A DNA stretch of 64,000 nucleotides from DASXHD01 sp038239005 (lineage in GTDB: Bacteria; Myxococcota_A; Polyangia; Polyangiales; Polyangiaceae): contig JBBSFE010000004.1 in NCBI GenBank assembly GCA_038239005.1, positions 62,001 to 126,000 on the forward strand, in the 5' to 3' direction. Position 1 is the stretch's first letter. Each line of letters begins with the position of its first letter. Under the pieces are notes generated by a model. The model made no database searches. It saw nothing but the letters and a program-made list of their open reading frames with translations, and was not told the DNA's origin. Below are positions 54,169-63,323 of the stretch, in pieces. A program made the translations under genes and the position numbers.

Positions 54169-55140
54169 ATGAAGCGCATCGCCCTCCTCACCGTCATCGT
54201 TCTCACTGCGTGCGGCGACTCGAGCCCCGGTCCCGCCGACAGCGGTGGCACCGGCAACGACGGCGGCCCGAGCGGGTGGCGTGCGGCGGTTGGAGCAGGC
54301 GGGCTCATCGATCAGACGTTCGACGATCGCGTGTGGAATGCACACATCGCATTCGACGTCGACCTCTACGCCGTCACGTGCGTCGGCAACATGAAGGGCT
54401 GGGCCGCGGGCGCGAACGGAACCATCGCGCACACCGAAGACGGCGGACAGAGCTGGTCGAAACAAGCCAGTCACACCACGGCGAATCTCCGGGGCGTTCG
54501 CTTCGCCGACGCCATGCGCGGCGTGCTCGTCGGCGATGCCGGCGCACTCGCACGCACCGAAGATGGCGGCGCGACATGGTCGACCGCTGCCTCGGTCACG
54601 ACCGCGAATCTCACGGGCGTCGCTGCGACATCGACCGGCACGTTCTTCGTTTCGTCGGCCGGTGGTGTTGTCCTGTCATCGGTCGATGGTGGCAAGACGT
54701 TTGCGCCAACGGCCATTCCCGGCGCGATGGACCTATCGACGATCGGCTCGAACGCCACGGGCGATCTCGTGATCGCCGGCGACTCCGCCGGTCATCTCTT
54801 CACGAGCACAGATGGCGCGCATTCGTTCCGTCTCGAGGCCACTGCAATGGGCGCAGTTGGCGCAGTCTCCGTCGCTGGTGAGTGGGGCGGCGAGAGCGCA
54901 TGGGGCAGCGGAACGGCCATCGCCGTTGGCGATCACGGCGTCGTGATGCGGCGCGCACCCGACGGCATGTGGGCCATCGTTCCTACGAGCACGACGGCGA
55001 ACCTTCACGCCGCGCTCATCACGAGCACGCTCACGTACGTCGCCGGCGACGACGGAACGCTCCTCTCGATGAACGGCACGACGTTCTCGAGTGTCGCGAC
55101 CGGAACGCACGCCGCGCTCTACGCGCTCGACGATTTGTGA
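54169..55140 (+). CDS. YCF48/BNR-type beta-propeller lipoprotein
   Basis: The 323-residue protein begins MKRIALLTVIVLTACGD, lipobox LTAC with Cys15, and a Gly/Asp spacer. The body has repeats with GWAAGANGTIAHTEDGGQSWSKQ, GVLVGDAGALARTEDGGATWSTA, FFVSSAGGVVLSSVDGGKTFAPT and LFTSTDGAHSFRLE: the DGGxxW Asp-box pattern of BNR/YCF48-like propellers. YCF48 homologues assist assembly of membrane complexes in phototrophs, but in other bacteria they are mostly of unknown function. The ATG at 54169 gives a standard lipoprotein signal; an in-frame ATG at 54157 is the alternative. It stands alone on the plus strand between two minus-strand propeller genes. Confidence 0.8.
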   Translation: MKRIALLTVIVLTACGDSSPGPADSGGTGNDGGPSGWRAAVGAGGLIDQTFDDRVWNAHIAFDVDLYAVTCVGNMKGWAAGANGTIAHTEDGGQSWSKQASHTTANLRGVRFADAMRGVLVGDAGALARTEDGGATWSTAASVTTANLTGVAATSTGTFFVSSAGGVVLSSVDGGKTFAPTAIPGAMDLSTIGSNATGDLVIAGDSAGHLFTSTDGAHSFRLEATAMGAVGAVSVAGEWGGESAWGSGTAIAVGDHGVVMRRAPDGMWAIVPTSTTANLHAALITSTLTYVAGDDGTLLSMNGTTFSSVATGTHAALYALDDL

Positions 55141-55152
55141 TCTCGCGTCAGC

Positions 55153-56451
55153 TCAAGGCGCCGCTGCGGGAATCGTGACGGCGGTGGGCGTCGCGATGGT
55201 TCCGCCGGCGGTCCCTCCGGCTTGTCCGTCCGTGTTGTCGCCCCAGCAAAGTATCGAGCCGGGTGCCGACACTGCGTCCGTCGGAAGGTGGCCAACGACG
55301 CACGTGTGGCCCGCGCCCATCGTGATCTTGCCAACGTCTTTGACGCCCATGATTTGGTCGATGTTCGTGCCGTGACTTTTGCCGAAGCACCACAAGAGCC
55401 CATCGGTGTCGATGACACACGTCTCGGCGCCGCTCGTTGCCACGGTAAGTGGGATCTTGCTTTGCGGAAGCGTGATGGCGGTCATCGCTGCGGGGTCGAC
55501 CGGATTGGTGCTTGTCGCGTTCGATTGATGCTGATCGTTTTTTCCGAAGCAGTAGAGCGCGTGGGGAGCGTCGGTGACGAAGCATGTGTATGCGTCGCCA
55601 AGTGCCATGGAGATGATCGTCGCGGGCGGCGTGATTTTGTTCGCGGGCGTGAGCGGCGTGGTCGCCGACGATCCCGACTCCTTCGATGCATTGTCACCGA
55701 CGCAAAAGAGCGCGGCTGTGCCGCTCGGCATCGGCGTCGCAACGAAGCAAGTGTGCGTCGCGCCGAGCGTCAGCATCTTGCCGGCGGTGAAGACGGTGCC
55801 GTCGTCGGTGGCGACGGTGGATGACGTGGTGCTCGCCGAGCAACCGCCCGTATCGTAGAGGTCGTTCTGACACGAGGTGTTGTCGCCCCAGCACGAGAGC
55901 TTGTTGTCGAGAATGCGGAAGGTGCATGTGGAGCTCGTGCCGAGCGCGAGACCGTCGGCTTCGGCTTTGGCGATGCCGAACTGCGAGTCGAGCGCGAGCT
56001 GCGGCGCAGCGACGACCGTTCCGACGTTGCCCTGACCGCACTGGCCTTTGGTATCGTCACCCCAGCACCAGATTTGTTTTTGCGTGTCGATGCCGCACGT
56101 GTGCGCGGCGCCATGGCTGCTTGCGATGTGCAGGAAGCTCGGCTGCGGGTTGACGCCGTTCGATGCCACCGCGAGCCCGCCGCCCTTGGTGCCGCCGACC
56201 TCTTCGTCTTTGCCGAAGCAGTACGTGACGAACGTGCCGCCGTACGAGATGAGCATGCACGTGTGCGCGGCGCCGGCCACGACATCCACAATCATCGGAA
56301 TGGGGGGTGCGGTCTCCGCTTGGTAGTACTCGATGGCGACGTCGGCGGGGCCGGTGTCGCTGGCATCGACGGTGGTGTCGTTGCCGGAGCAGTGAGCCAC
56401 CGTGGTGAGCCCGAAGGAAAGGGTGCAGAATGCAAGCATCGTCCGCTTCAT
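55153..56451 (-). CDS. RCC1-repeat beta-propeller lipoprotein
   Basis: The 432-residue protein begins MKRTMLAFCTLSFGLTTVAHCSG, a lipoprotein-like signal (lipobox VAHC is imperfect, Cys21). The body holds repeats of the bacterial RCC1 type, each with a H-T-C and a W/F-C-W/F-G-x-N/D-x-x-G motif: HTCGIDTQKQIWCWGDDTKGQCG, CTFRILDNKLSCWGDNTSCQ, HTCFVATPMP...LFCVGDNASK, YTCFVTDAPHALYCFGKNDQHQ, HTCVVGHLP...ILCWGDNTDGQ. Six or seven blades are likely. Its ATG overlaps the stop of the VWA gene (ATGA), making it the third gene of the MoxR-VWA operon. Confidence 0.82.
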   Translation of the reverse strand: MKRTMLAFCTLSFGLTTVAHCSGNDTTVDASDTGPADVAIEYYQAETAPPIPMIVDVVAGAAHTCMLISYGGTFVTYCFGKDEEVGGTKGGGLAVASNGVNPQPSFLHIASSHGAAHTCGIDTQKQIWCWGDDTKGQCGQGNVGTVVAAPQLALDSQFGIAKAEADGLALGTSSTCTFRILDNKLSCWGDNTSCQNDLYDTGGCSASTTSSTVATDDGTVFTAGKMLTLGATHTCFVATPMPSGTAALFCVGDNASKESGSSATTPLTPANKITPPATIISMALGDAYTCFVTDAPHALYCFGKNDQHQSNATSTNPVDPAAMTAITLPQSKIPLTVATSGAETCVIDTDGLLWCFGKSHGTNIDQIMGVKDVGKITMGAGHTCVVGHLPTDAVSAPGSILCWGDNTDGQAGGTAGGTIATPTAVTIPAAAP

Positions 56452-58889
56452 GATGCGTTCAGCATAGAGCGATGTGCGGCCGCGCGCACTGTCGACAGCG
56501 GATTTGACAGCGTTCGAGGCATGGCCATCACCACGGCTTGGTAGCGCGCAGGCGTGAGGCGAGCGTCGGGAAGCAGGCGTTCGAGGAGGTCAATCGCATC
56601 GGCCATGCGCTGGAGATCGCTGCCGCCGACAACCGCAATCATCTCCGCGACCGTCGAAAGAAGCACGACGGCGGCGTCGATGTCCTCGCCCGCCTCCGGA
56701 GCATCCGCGTCGGGCTTGGGCGCGGGAAACCACCGATCGAACTGACGTTCGAGTGCCGAACGCTCTTTGTAGAGAGAGCGCGCGCGTGCGACCTCGCTTT
56801 CGCTGAAGTCGCTCGCAACGAGCCCCGCCTCCAAGTTCGCCTCGCGGCCCGTGTCGAGCATGTCGAGCGCCTCGACCTCGCGCGCATGACCTTGCGTTGC
56901 GATCTCCTCGACGAGCTCTCCGATTTGCGACGCGAGGGCTTCCGGCGACCCACGACCTTCGGCGACGGGCGGCGGATGAATGGCGCCGCCTGGATCGCCC
57001 TCGCCCGCAACGATGGCCTGGAGCGATGGGTCCGAAATGAAATGGTAAAAGGCGCGCTCGCCCTTCGCACGCTGCTTCGCGACGATCGTGCGCAGAGCAT
57101 CGTTCTGTTCGCCGAGCGCGACGACGCTGAGCCCAATCGGGATCGCGCCGAGCGTCTCGCGCGCCTTCGACACGCGCTCTTCATCGACCGCTGAAAGTCC
57201 GTCGGTGACGATCACGATTTGCGCGCGCGACAGCTCGGGGTCGTTCGCTTGCGCGCGGGCGATGTCACCGATCGTGGCCACGAGCGCGTTCTCGATGTCG
57301 GTGCCACCCGTGCGCGCCGTGCCGAGAACTTCTTGAAGCGCGACATCGACGGACGCGACGCTATCGACACGTTGCGATGGTTCCACGCGATCGCTGAAGT
57401 ACCGATAAAAGAGCATCACGCGCGCGAGCTTGGCGTGCTCGAGCATGCGTTTGCGCAGCGTGAGAAGCTCACTCGCGACGATCGCATCGCGCATCCGAGC
57501 GCGCGGACCGAGCATCGAGCCGGAGCCGTCGAGCACGTAGGCGCGCACCTCGCCGCGCATGACGATTTTCGTCTTCGGCTCTTGTTCGTGCGCAATGAAG
57601 CGACGCGCGAGGAGGCGACCTGCCGCGAGATCGAGGACGAGCATGCGTGGGTCTTCGATGATGGCGTCGGGGAGATCGCGAATGTCGGTCGCCGGAAGGA
57701 GCGCCAAATCGGGCGTGGGGAACGTCACCGCGCGTACGTGCGTCTCGTATTCGATCGTGCGAACCGGAAGCAGCGCGCCACCGAGGTCGAAGCAACCATC
57801 GACCGCAACCGCCGCCGCCGTGATCGCCGTCGCTCCCGCGCCAGAGAAATACATCGTCGCTTGCGCTCCGAGCTCGCGCTGGGCGATGTCCTTGCTCGCC
57901 GAGAGCTGCTTGTATCGAGCCGTCGCCGATGTGTAGGTCTTCTGCACGAGCTTGGAGACATCGAGACCGAACATTTCGTTCGCGCTCCGCGCGAGCGATT
58001 CGGCGCGTGCGATTCCACCGCTCGGGCTCATCGTCTCCATCGCGCGCGACGTCATGGAGAGCAGTCGCTCGTCGCGCCCGCCGACCGCCGCGGTTTGCAT
58101 CGCGCACAGCGTGGCATAGGCACGGTCGCGCTCACCACGTGTCGTTGCTTGACGAAGCTGGTGCGAGAGAGCGGTCTCGGTGGAAACGCCGGCGGCTTCG
58201 AGGCGATCGATTCGTGCGATTTGCTGCGCGAGGCTCTCAAGGCGCGTTTCGCATCCTTTTTTTTCGAGCGGCATCGCCGCGCTCGCGCCGAGCAATGCCT
58301 GACGCGCGGCTTCGAGGAGGCGGCGTTTTCTTCCGAGGAGCTCGCTCTCCGCATCGGCCGCATCGACGAGTCGATCGACGCTCGCGAGCTCGAGCTCCAC
58401 GAGACGCCGCGCGCTCGCTGCGCCGTCCGCGCCGTTGGCTTCTTTGGCGTGCGTACGCACGGTGAGCGGCGGCAAGAGTCGAGCTTGCGAAGTGTGCGCG
58501 ATGAGCGCGCGTGCGTCTGCGTCTTGGCGATCGATCGCTCGCTCGGCGCGCACGATCACTTCGTACATGCGACGAAGCCACGCGCCGCACGTCACCATCG
58601 GTTGTTCGTTGACGACGCACGCTCGCTCGACCGCCGACACGTTCGCTTCGAGCTCACGCTTCGCATCTTCGAGCGTGCCCATGAGCTCGGTCGCATCGAT
58701 GTACGCGCCCGAGTGCGACATGCGAATGCGTTCGACAAGGCGTGAGACCTGTGCCGTTTGCAGATCGGGCTCGACCCCGAGCCGCGCGAGGATCGGCCTG
58801 AAAATACGGCTAAACGGAGCACTGATGTCGTCGGGGTCGAGCGCGACGCGTTCGATGCGCGCCGCAAGCGCGTCGAGGTTTTTCGTCAC
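56448..58889 (-). CDS. VWA-domain protein, ViaA-like MoxR partner
   Basis: The 813-residue protein is helical for its first 430 residues and has a C-terminal von Willebrand factor A domain. The metal-site motif DGSGSM sits at about residues 454-459 (VRAYVLDGSGSMLGPRARMRDAIVAS), with further site residues in TGGTDIENALVA and IVIVTDGLSAVDEE. The helices include heptad-like RLESLAQQIARIDRL and LLGRKRRLLEAARQALL. In known pairs the VWA protein binds the MoxR ATPase and recruits targets (RavA-ViaA is the model). The GTG at 58889 overlaps the ATPase stop (GTGA). The reading frame extends far upstream, but that part overlaps the ATPase gene in another frame and is rejected. Confidence 0.85.
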   Translation of the reverse strand: MTKNLDALAARIERVALDPDDISAPFSRIFRPILARLGVEPDLQTAQVSRLVERIRMSHSGAYIDATELMGTLEDAKRELEANVSAVERACVVNEQPMVTCGAWLRRMYEVIVRAERAIDRQDADARALIAHTSQARLLPPLTVRTHAKEANGADGAASARRLVELELASVDRLVDAADAESELLGRKRRLLEAARQALLGASAAMPLEKKGCETRLESLAQQIARIDRLEAAGVSTETALSHQLRQATTRGERDRAYATLCAMQTAAVGGRDERLLSMTSRAMETMSPSGGIARAESLARSANEMFGLDVSKLVQKTYTSATARYKQLSASKDIAQRELGAQATMYFSGAGATAITAAAVAVDGCFDLGGALLPVRTIEYETHVRAVTFPTPDLALLPATDIRDLPDAIIEDPRMLVLDLAAGRLLARRFIAHEQEPKTKIVMRGEVRAYVLDGSGSMLGPRARMRDAIVASELLTLRKRMLEHAKLARVMLFYRYFSDRVEPSQRVDSVASVDVALQEVLGTARTGGTDIENALVATIGDIARAQANDPELSRAQIVIVTDGLSAVDEERVSKARETLGAIPIGLSVVALGEQNDALRTIVAKQRAKGERAFYHFISDPSLQAIVAGEGDPGGAIHPPPVAEGRGSPEALASQIGELVEEIATQGHAREVEALDMLDTGREANLEAGLVASDFSESEVARARSLYKERSALERQFDRWFPAPKPDADAPEAGEDIDAAVVLLSTVAEMIAVVGGSDLQRMADAIDLLERLLPDARLTPARYQAVVMAMPRTLSNPLSTVRAAAHRSMLNAS

Positions 58890-61444
58890 CCGAGCACCGC
58901 GGCCCAGGCTTCGTCCGCGCGCCTTTGGAGCAAGCTCTCGAGCTCGGTGTGCGAGCGATCGCGAAGCGCCTCGATGCGTGCGCGGATTTTCGCGACCTCG
59001 GGCGTGCGATTCGGAAACACGTCGCCGACGACCTTCGCTTCGAGCGCGGTGCGGAGCAGCGCTTGCTCGTCGAACGCGACACCGAAGAAACCGGACGCCG
59101 TGAGCTTCTCGAGCTTTTGTTGCGGCGTCGATGCGCCGGTCGTGCTGCCGTCGAACCACTTCTCGAGAAACCCAATGGTCGCGTCGAGGCGCGCGAGATC
59201 GACTTCGGCGACCGACGTCGCGAGATCGGCGGGCAGGCTTCGCGCGATCTCGCGCAGCGCCGAGACCGCAGCTTCCGGATTGGCCGTGCTGCGAAGCGTT
59301 CGCTTCGGTGCAACTTGCATCGCGATTTCGATCAGCGTGCACGCGCCCGGCACCCGGTGACCAATCTGCCGAAGCTTCCGGTATTGGTCGACCGTGGGCT
59401 TGTCGAGCGGCGGAAGCCCCGTTGCCTTCGCTGCCCGAACGAGCGTGCGTGCGGTGGCCGCGAGGAGCTCGCGTGGCGCAAGTGCGGCGCGAAGCTGATG
59501 CTGCTCGAGAACCTCGAGCACGTTCTCGACCTGCGCGACGAGCTTGCTGCGATCCGGCGCCGAGGCATGCTCGAACGCGGCGTTCACGAGCGGCAAGATG
59601 CGCGGACCCACGACACGCGCCTTGACGTTTCCTGGTGCGCCAATCGCGACGAGCCGCGCGCTCGTGCGATCGAGAATGGCGAGCGGCGCTTCGAGCAGGC
59701 TCAAGATCGCGCCGAGATCGCGACCGTCGTTGCTCAGCGCGAAAGCTTCGGCTGCATCTTTTCGGAAACCCGCATCGAGGATCGCGGATGCTTCGTCCTC
59801 CGCGCGTGCGGCAGCTTTGCGCCAGAGCTCGTCGCTGCGTGCGGCGTCGTCTTCGTCTGCGCCGCGTGCGCGAATTTGGTTTCGATGCTCCACGAGCTTT
59901 TCCAGATGCTCGATACGCTCGGCCATCACGATCGCCGCGCCAGCCATTCCCTGTGACTCTGCGAGAAGATGCGTCGCGAGCGCGCCACCGTTTTCGACGA
60001 GCGACACCGCTTCGTCGAGCAGCGCAAGCGCGCGACCACGTGTCCACCGTGCCACGCCGAGCGTGTCGCCTGGAATTTTCTCGACCGCGTCGGCTGCATC
60101 GACGAGCGCGGCAACGCTCGCACCGACCGTGTCGTGCATGCCAGATGACGCGAGCACGCCTTCGCGCATCGCGCGGGCCGTAAGCTCCTCGACTGCGGCG
60201 CGAAGATCGTCGGGCGCCCCTTCCCTCACCGCGCCTCGTGCGAGCTCGACGAGCCGCTCGGGCGTGAGCGTTTCGACATCGAGCGGCGGCTTGGGAAGCA
60301 CCGGAGCCGGCTGCGCAGAGCCACGCTTCGACTGCGGCGGCCGCTTCTTCGGTTTCGGCGGCTGGAGCTTGGCGATGCAGCGATCGAAAATTTCGCGCTC
60401 CGTCCGAATGATCGAGAGTTGCCTTCGCTCGCGCGCATCGGTCTCGTGCGCCAGCAGCGCGGTGAGCGCATCCGGCACGGGTCCGCCGAGCAGGATCGAG
60501 AGGTGCAGCGCTTTCAAATCGCCGAACCCGACTTCGAGTGAGCGCCCCTTGTTGAAGAACAATTTGTCGTAGACGCACACGGCACGAAGCATTCGGCCGG
60601 AGCGCACGGCCGTGCGCGTCGAGAGATACCGCGTCGCGAGAAACTGCGGGTCCGCGCGCTCGGCAGCGCCTAGCTCGTCGTCGAGCATGCCGAGGAGGGT
60701 CGCGAGCGAGTCGCAAATTTCGTCGGGCACGTAGACCGACTCGGTGGCCGCTTGGAGCGCGTCGAGATCCTGAATGGTGAGCGACTCGACGAGCCGCGGC
60801 GTTCCCGTTCCACCGACTTGTTTGCGCAGCACAGTCGACAAGTTCGTGGTCGTTGCAAAACCTTTGGGCACGAAGCTCACGAACGCAACGCGATCGACGA
60901 ACGCCAGCAGCGTTTCGCGCGAGCCCTCGAGCACCTCTGCGAGATAACGATTCGTCGTCATCAAGGCGCACTCGATGGCGCCGCGTGTGGTCTTGCTGCC
61001 TTGCTTGAGCTCGCGTTCTTGAAGAACGTTGAGCGTGGAGCGAAGGAGCATGTCGCGTCCGTCGAAGACTTCGTCCAAAAACGCGTGAACCGCGCCGAGC
61101 ATGCCCTCGTCCGTGAAGTGCTCGGTGCGACCCGTCTCCATCAGCGTTTTGAAATTGATCGGGCCGACGAGATCCGTCTGCACTGTGCTCTCGGTGAACT
61201 GGCGCGCGAAAAGGCTGGGCTGGCCCGTGCGTTCGTCGACGACGCGGCGAAGCACGGCCGAGGCAATGCCGCTCTTCGCGGTTCCGGGCGGCCCCGTCAT
61301 CAAGACGTGCTCGCGCGAGAGCAATCCGAGGGCGATCTGAGCGAGTAGCTCTTCCCGCTCGACGAAGGTGCGGCCGAGCTCGTTGAAGAATGCGACGAAG
61401 CGCGTGCCCGCGGCCTCGATCCGTTGCGGGTCGAAGTCGGTCAT
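58886..61444 (-). CDS. RavA-like MoxR-family AAA+ ATPase with long C-terminal extension
   Basis: The 852-residue protein starts with a MoxR AAA+ domain: Walker A GPPGTAKS (residues 51-58), the RavA-type variant with Ser-Gly after the lysine pair, Walker B HAFLDEVFDG near 121-130, and sensor 1 ALMTTNRYLAEVLEGSRE. From about residue 370 there is a Lys/Pro-rich linker (QPPKPKKRPPQSKRG), then roughly 460 residues of helices, far longer than in RavA (about 500 residues in all). The family remodels target proteins in ATP-dependent fashion. ATG 61444 is chosen over a GTG at 61453. It heads the operon with the VWA and RCC1 genes and is divergent from the DUF362 gene. Confidence 0.85.
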   Translation of the reverse strand: MTDFDPQRIEAAGTRFVAFFNELGRTFVEREELLAQIALGLLSREHVLMTGPPGTAKSGIASAVLRRVVDERTGQPSLFARQFTESTVQTDLVGPINFKTLMETGRTEHFTDEGMLGAVHAFLDEVFDGRDMLLRSTLNVLQERELKQGSKTTRGAIECALMTTNRYLAEVLEGSRETLLAFVDRVAFVSFVPKGFATTTNLSTVLRKQVGGTGTPRLVESLTIQDLDALQAATESVYVPDEICDSLATLLGMLDDELGAAERADPQFLATRYLSTRTAVRSGRMLRAVCVYDKLFFNKGRSLEVGFGDLKALHLSILLGGPVPDALTALLAHETDARERRQLSIIRTEREIFDRCIAKLQPPKPKKRPPQSKRGSAQPAPVLPKPPLDVETLTPERLVELARGAVREGAPDDLRAAVEELTARAMREGVLASSGMHDTVGASVAALVDAADAVEKIPGDTLGVARWTRGRALALLDEAVSLVENGGALATHLLAESQGMAGAAIVMAERIEHLEKLVEHRNQIRARGADEDDAARSDELWRKAAARAEDEASAILDAGFRKDAAEAFALSNDGRDLGAILSLLEAPLAILDRTSARLVAIGAPGNVKARVVGPRILPLVNAAFEHASAPDRSKLVAQVENVLEVLEQHQLRAALAPRELLAATARTLVRAAKATGLPPLDKPTVDQYRKLRQIGHRVPGACTLIEIAMQVAPKRTLRSTANPEAAVSALREIARSLPADLATSVAEVDLARLDATIGFLEKWFDGSTTGASTPQQKLEKLTASGFFGVAFDEQALLRTALEAKVVGDVFPNRTPEVAKIRARIEALRDRSHTELESLLQRRADEAWAAVLG

Positions 61445-61512
61445 GAGCCCCACGATACGCCTCAGGTCCGATTGGCGTTAACCCTCAATTCGCGGTATCT
61501 GCAGCGCGTTCC

Positions 61513-62796
61513 ATGCCCAAGTCCAAAGTCGCAATCGTTCGCACCAAACCCGAGACGGTCCTCGCCGATTACCACCGCGTGATGAACCTCGCGGGGTACC
61601 GCGACGTCATCCAGAAAGACGCGGACACCGGCCTCAAGGTCAACATCTCGTGGCACTTCTTCTACCCCGCGTCATCGACGACGCCATGGCAGCTCGAAGG
61701 CGTCATCGGCGCGATGAAGGCCGACGGGTACGATCCCGATCTCATCCACGCCTGCCACAACCGCACCGTCGTGATCGACGCACACCTCGGCGAGCGTGAG
61801 AACAAACAGATCGACGTCGTCGAAGCGCACGGCCTCCGCAACGTCCACCTCTACGAAGGCGAAGAGTGGATCGACGTGCGCGATGCCGTTGGCGATCTCA
61901 CGAAAAAGTTTTTGTGCCTCAACGACGTCTACCCGAAGGGCTTTTCGATTCCGAAGCGCTTCATCGGCGAGAACATCATCCACCTGCCGACCGTGAAGAC
62001 ACACATCTTCACGACCACCACGGGCGCGATGAAGAACGCATTCGGTGGCCTCTTGAACGAGCACCGCCACTGGACGCACCCGGTCATCCACGAAACGCTC
62101 GTCGATCTCCTGATGATTCAGAAGAAGATCCACCGCGGCATCTTCGCCGTGATGGACGGCACTTTCGCCGGCGACGGCCCCGGCCCGCGCTGCATGGTTC
62201 CCCACGTGAAGAACGTGCTCCTCGCGAGCGCCGATCAAGTCGCGATCGACGCGGTCGCCGCGAAGCTCATGGGCTTCGACCCGATGAGCGATTGCAAGTT
62301 CATCCGCCTCGCGCACGAGCATGGCCTCGGCTGCGGCGACGTCCGCGACATCGAGCTCGTCGGCGACACCGATCTCGGCAACGAGAACTGGCACTTCGAA
62401 GGCCCGTTCAAGAACATGACGTTCGCGTCGCGCAACCAGCACCGCATTTATTGGGGCCCGCTGAAGAAGCCGATCGAGTGGTCACTGAAGACGTGGCTCG
62501 CACCGTGGGCGTACGTGGCGAGCGTCACGTATCACGACATCTTCTGGTACCCGGTCTATGGAAAGAAACGCATCCAGGATGCGCTCGAGAGCGACTGGGG
62601 TCGCCTCTTCCAAAACTGGGGCAGCGTCGAGCAAACGAAAGATGGTTTCCCGAACGTCGGGCAAGCGCATCCCGAGCTCGTGCGCATGGGCCTGAAGCAC
62701 TTCCTCGAAGGCACGCGCCTCGTCGGCATGGCCGTCGCGGAGTCGCCCGAGGTTCAAGCGCGAAAGCGCCGCCGCGATCTCGCTGCGCACCCCTGA
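61513..62796 (+). CDS. DUF362-family protein
   Basis: The 427-residue protein belongs to the DUF362 family: VAIVRTKPETVLADYHRVM at the start, LKVNISWHFFYPASSTTPWQLEGVIGAMK, then IIHLPTVKTHIFTTTTGAMKNAFGGLL, a segment strongly conserved in the family, and FAVMDGTFAGDGPGPRCM with VLLASADQVAIDAVAAKLMGFDP. Members often carry a ferredoxin domain; this one has none, so no Fe-S motif is visible. The family's biochemical role is not settled. Its ATG follows a 68-base gap after the divergent MoxR start. No obvious partner is adjacent. Confidence 0.8.
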   Translation: MPKSKVAIVRTKPETVLADYHRVMNLAGYRDVIQKDADTGLKVNISWHFFYPASSTTPWQLEGVIGAMKADGYDPDLIHACHNRTVVIDAHLGERENKQIDVVEAHGLRNVHLYEGEEWIDVRDAVGDLTKKFLCLNDVYPKGFSIPKRFIGENIIHLPTVKTHIFTTTTGAMKNAFGGLLNEHRHWTHPVIHETLVDLLMIQKKIHRGIFAVMDGTFAGDGPGPRCMVPHVKNVLLASADQVAIDAVAAKLMGFDPMSDCKFIRLAHEHGLGCGDVRDIELVGDTDLGNENWHFEGPFKNMTFASRNQHRIYWGPLKKPIEWSLKTWLAPWAYVASVTYHDIFWYPVYGKKRIQDALESDWGRLFQNWGSVEQTKDGFPNVGQAHPELVRMGLKHFLEGTRLVGMAVAESPEVQARKRRRDLAAHP

Positions 62797-62872
62797 GGCA
62801 CACCGTGGCACGCGCGATCGTGCGGAAAACGCGGGCGATCGCGTTGGTACGACATCTGCTTTGATTCGGCGC

Positions 62873-63262
62873 ATGCGTTTCCTAGTTTTGAGCTTGATGG
62901 CCGCGCTCGCGTGCGGCGGTGCGACCACAACCGACGGCGGCGACGCCGGTACCGATAGCGGCGGTGGCGATGACGCGGCGGCCGTGACGTGCAACGGGCA
63001 GACGTGCCCCTCCGGCGAGAAGTGCGTCATCACGACATCGAGCGGCGGCGCGTGCGAGCTCCCGGACGACGCAGGCGTGTGCCCGAATGGAACGCACACC
63101 ACCGGCTGCTGCGACAACACGACGGTCGGTTACGCGTGTCAGCCGCTGCCGTCCGCGTGCGGCGGCAAGCTGTCGTGCCCTTGCGCCGAGACGCTCTGCC
63201 AATGCGGAGGCTGCAACATCGACAACGCCGGCGATCTCACCTGCGCGTGTGAGTATCCCTGA
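62873..63262 (+). CDS. Small Cys-rich lipoprotein
   Basis: The 129-residue protein begins MRFLVLSLMAALACGGATT, lipobox ALAC with Cys14, and a Gly/Asp/Thr spacer (DGGDAGTDSGGGDDAAA). The mature region has about 16 cysteines in short motifs: CNGQTCPSGEKCV, CPNGTHTTGCCDN, CPCAETLCQCGGCN and LTCACEYP. It could form a tightly disulphide-bonded small domain. An upstream TTG at 62861 is possible but lacks support. Function is unknown, with surface exposure inferred. Confidence 0.7.
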   Translation: MRFLVLSLMAALACGGATTTDGGDAGTDSGGGDDAAAVTCNGQTCPSGEKCVITTSSGGACELPDDAGVCPNGTHTTGCCDNTTVGYACQPLPSACGGKLSCPCAETLCQCGGCNIDNAGDLTCACEYP

Positions 63263-63323
63263 GCCACCGCATCGCCGCGCGACGATGAGTCGATAATGCG
63301 ATGCGGCTCGTCAACCGAGTCGC

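Noticed and set aside
58890..60971. N-terminal extension of the VWA protein frame over 690 codons
   Set aside because: It overlaps the MoxR gene entirely in a shadow frame; the GTG at 58889 with GTGA overlap is the natural start.
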